Shown here: piece by piece, positions 5,967 through 6,862 of the stretch
How the letters are laid out: every line of letters begins with the position of its first letter
Numbering within the stretch: the stretch's first letter is position 1
Assembly (NCBI GenBank): GCA_003854995.1
Contig: RQOI01000511.1
Coordinates: 1 to 6,862, forward strand
Reading direction: 5' to 3'
Length of the DNA: 6,862 nucleotides
DNA from: Candidatus Zhuqueibacterota bacterium
Lineage (GTDB): Bacteria > Zhuqueibacterota > Zhuqueibacteria > Residuimicrobiales > Krinioviventaceae
Notes under the pieces: generated by a model
Databases searched by the model: none
Told to the model about the DNA's origin: nothing
The model's input: the letters and a program-made list of their open reading frames with translations, nothing else
Program-made: the position numbers and the translations under genes

Positions 5967-6334
5967 TCAAAATCATCGACAGCAAAATCTCTCAGGATGA
6001 ATTGAAAAAAATTTGCCAGAGTCATTTTGGCACCATGGTGAAATTTGTCGTTGATATCGAAAAGAATATCATTGCCCTGGGCGGCGACATGCATGCGGAC
6101 GCCGAGTCATTGTTGCTGCAGCAAGGATCCCGGCAGTCTGATTTGTGGGGTGGCGCCCTCTATCCTTGGAACGAGGCGGCTGACCGTATCGATTTGACAA
6201 GCTTTATCAATATTCGTCCGACGGATGAAAACATGAGCATGGACGTGCAGAATAAATCCTTGCGGGATGAGATCAGACATCTCGTTGAATCGTTGACGCT
6301 GGGTGCAGATGAAAGCATGGAGCCTCTCGACTGA
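5963..6334 (+). CDS. DUF5674-like protein, unknown function
   Basis: This 123-residue soluble protein resembles my memory of the DUF5674 family: start MIKIIDSKIS, then MVKFVVDIEKNIIALGGDMHADAESLLLQQGS (25-56), LWGGALYPW (61-69) and FINIRPTDEN (81-90). Conserved acidic and His residues in GGDMHADAE could suggest a binding or catalytic site, but I know of no established activity. I chose the ATG at 5963 because the family starts with this MIKII-type segment. An in-frame ATG at 5885 would add 26 basic residues encoded by the remnant of a neighbouring gene. The ATG overlaps the stop of the 17-codon remnant frame (ATGA), and no Shine-Dalgarno is visible, so translation may depend on coupling. Its stop overlaps the next gene's start (TGATG). 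Confidence 0.82.
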   Translation: MIKIIDSKISQDELKKICQSHFGTMVKFVVDIEKNIIALGGDMHADAESLLLQQGSRQSDLWGGALYPWNEAADRIDLTSFINIRPTDENMSMDVQNKSLRDEIRHLVESLTLGADESMEPLD

Positions 6335-6660
6335 TGCCGATATGGCACAAGACATTGAAAGAGCGCTTTTCTTCGTTGCCCACCCATCAGCAGGTGCTGA
6401 TGGTGGCGAACGAATTGAATCGCGCGCAAAATATGATCCAGACGCCGCTTGAGTACAAAAATGCCTTGGAACGAGCTCTGGAATTGACCGATTTCATCTC
6501 CGCTGATCCGCGTTGGGCGAAAAGGCTCCGAGAGATCCGCCGCGCCCGTGAAATGATGGCCATGTTTTATCATCGCCCGCGACCAGAGGATATGCGCATC
6601 CTGCAAAAATGTTTCGTTCAACTTGACAGTGCAGCGTGGAGGTATATGAATAGAAAGTAG
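6334..6660 (+). CDS. Conserved-looking hypothetical protein, 108 residues
   Basis: I do not recognise this protein. It is predicted to be soluble, mostly alpha-helical and basic, with no signal peptide or membrane segment. Notable stretches are LPTHQQVLMVANELNRAQNMI (15-35, helical and amphipathic), YKNALERALELTDFI (40-54) and the Arg-rich RWAKRLREIRRAREMMAMFYHRPRPED around 60-86. Its ATG shares one base with the TGA of the DUF5674-like gene (TGATG), so the two are surely one transcript and probably made in fixed proportion. A GGAG at 6319-6322 could also bind the ribosome, though 11 nt away. A nucleic-acid or partner-binding role would fit the basic helices but is only a guess. Confidence 0.75.
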   Translation: MPIWHKTLKERFSSLPTHQQVLMVANELNRAQNMIQTPLEYKNALERALELTDFISADPRWAKRLREIRRAREMMAMFYHRPRPEDMRILQKCFVQLDSAAWRYMNRK

Positions 6661-6724
6661 GTTCAAACGTATCAACGTCTATGAAAAGACTTTTCCATAA
6701 AGCAAAAAATAAAAAGGAACGTCC

Positions 6725-6862
6725 ATGCCAGAGATAACGCTCGAAAAAACACACGCCTTGCTCGAGAGGCTGGCCGAATATGTCATGACGGAATTGCCGG
6801 CGATCAAGCAGGATGTCGCTTTACTCAAGCAGGATGTCGCAGGTCTCAAGCAGGATGTCGCA
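6725..6862 (+). CDS. Heptad-repeat coiled-coil protein, paralogue (copy 2), cut by the window edge
   Basis: Only the first 46 codons are present; the frame is open at the right edge. Residues 1-22 match the protein at 5517 in 21 of 22 positions (only residue 2, Pro for Ala, differs). From residue 27 on, the coil is different: heptads I/L-KQDVA-x rather than FEQIDKR. Leu/Ile and Val occupy the core positions, so it is again a coiled coil. AAGGA (6714-6718) lies 6 nt before the ATG. The 64 nt gap after the previous gene includes an imperfect hairpin (6680-6699) that is followed by an A-rich, not T-rich, stretch. Function is unknown. Confidence 0.85.
   Translation, partial: MPEITLEKTHALLERLAEYVMTELPAIKQDVALLKQDVAGLKQDVA
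6803..6862 (+). repeat. 21 bp tandem repeats encoding KQDVA heptads
   Basis: Three units begin at 6803, 6824 and 6845; the third is cut by the window edge, so more copies may follow. The core TCAAGCAGGATGTCGC is identical in all three, which indicates very recent expansion. The unit length equals that in the paralogue at 5613-5738 but the sequence is unrelated. Confidence 0.9.

Overview
The window looks like chromosomal DNA from a Gram-negative bacterium of moderate G+C. The outer-membrane-type polysaccharide export protein, and a chain-length regulator fused to its tyrosine kinase on one polypeptide, both point to a Gram-negative envelope. I cannot place the organism firmly. The mix of genes (Wza-like and Wzc-like proteins, WbpB, a DUF5674-like protein, short heptad-repeat proteins) gives only a weak impression of an FCB-related or candidate phylum; this is inference.

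Layout: (1) 1-236, four tandem copies of a 60-61 bp palindromic repeat, cut by the left window edge and ending against the rpmB stop codon. (2) 238-429, minus strand, rpmB (ribosomal protein L28, zinc-binding form), with a plausible sigma70-type promoter and an inverted repeat around its -10. (3) About 433-1059, an A+T-rich divergent intergenic region with two equally built promoter-like sites, a 12 bp inverted repeat spanning 115 bp, and a 9-codon leader ORF with a good ribosome binding site. (4) 1060-5413, plus strand, three co-directional genes for surface polysaccharide: an SLBB-type export protein, a Wzz/BY-kinase (Wzc-like) protein and the nucleotide-sugar dehydrogenase WbpB/WlbA. (5) 5517 to the right edge, a cluster of small genes: a heptad-repeat coiled-coil protein, a DUF5674-like protein, an unknown 108-residue protein, and the start of a second coiled-coil paralogue cut by the window edge. 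A remnant of a third copy of the paralogue's start lies between the first two genes.

How the genes work together: the export protein and the Wzc-like kinase would form the core of a Wzx/Wzy-type export and chain-length machine. WbpB would supply an oxidised UDP-GlcNAcA intermediate for a diamino-uronic acid sugar. The other enzymes of that pathway, the glycosyltransferases, flippase and polymerase are not in the window. The small-gene cluster has no obvious link to polysaccharide. Its paralogous coiled-coil proteins share an almost invariant N-terminus, though most of its codons differ synonymously, while the repeats that follow differ completely. That cluster is the most interesting part of the window.
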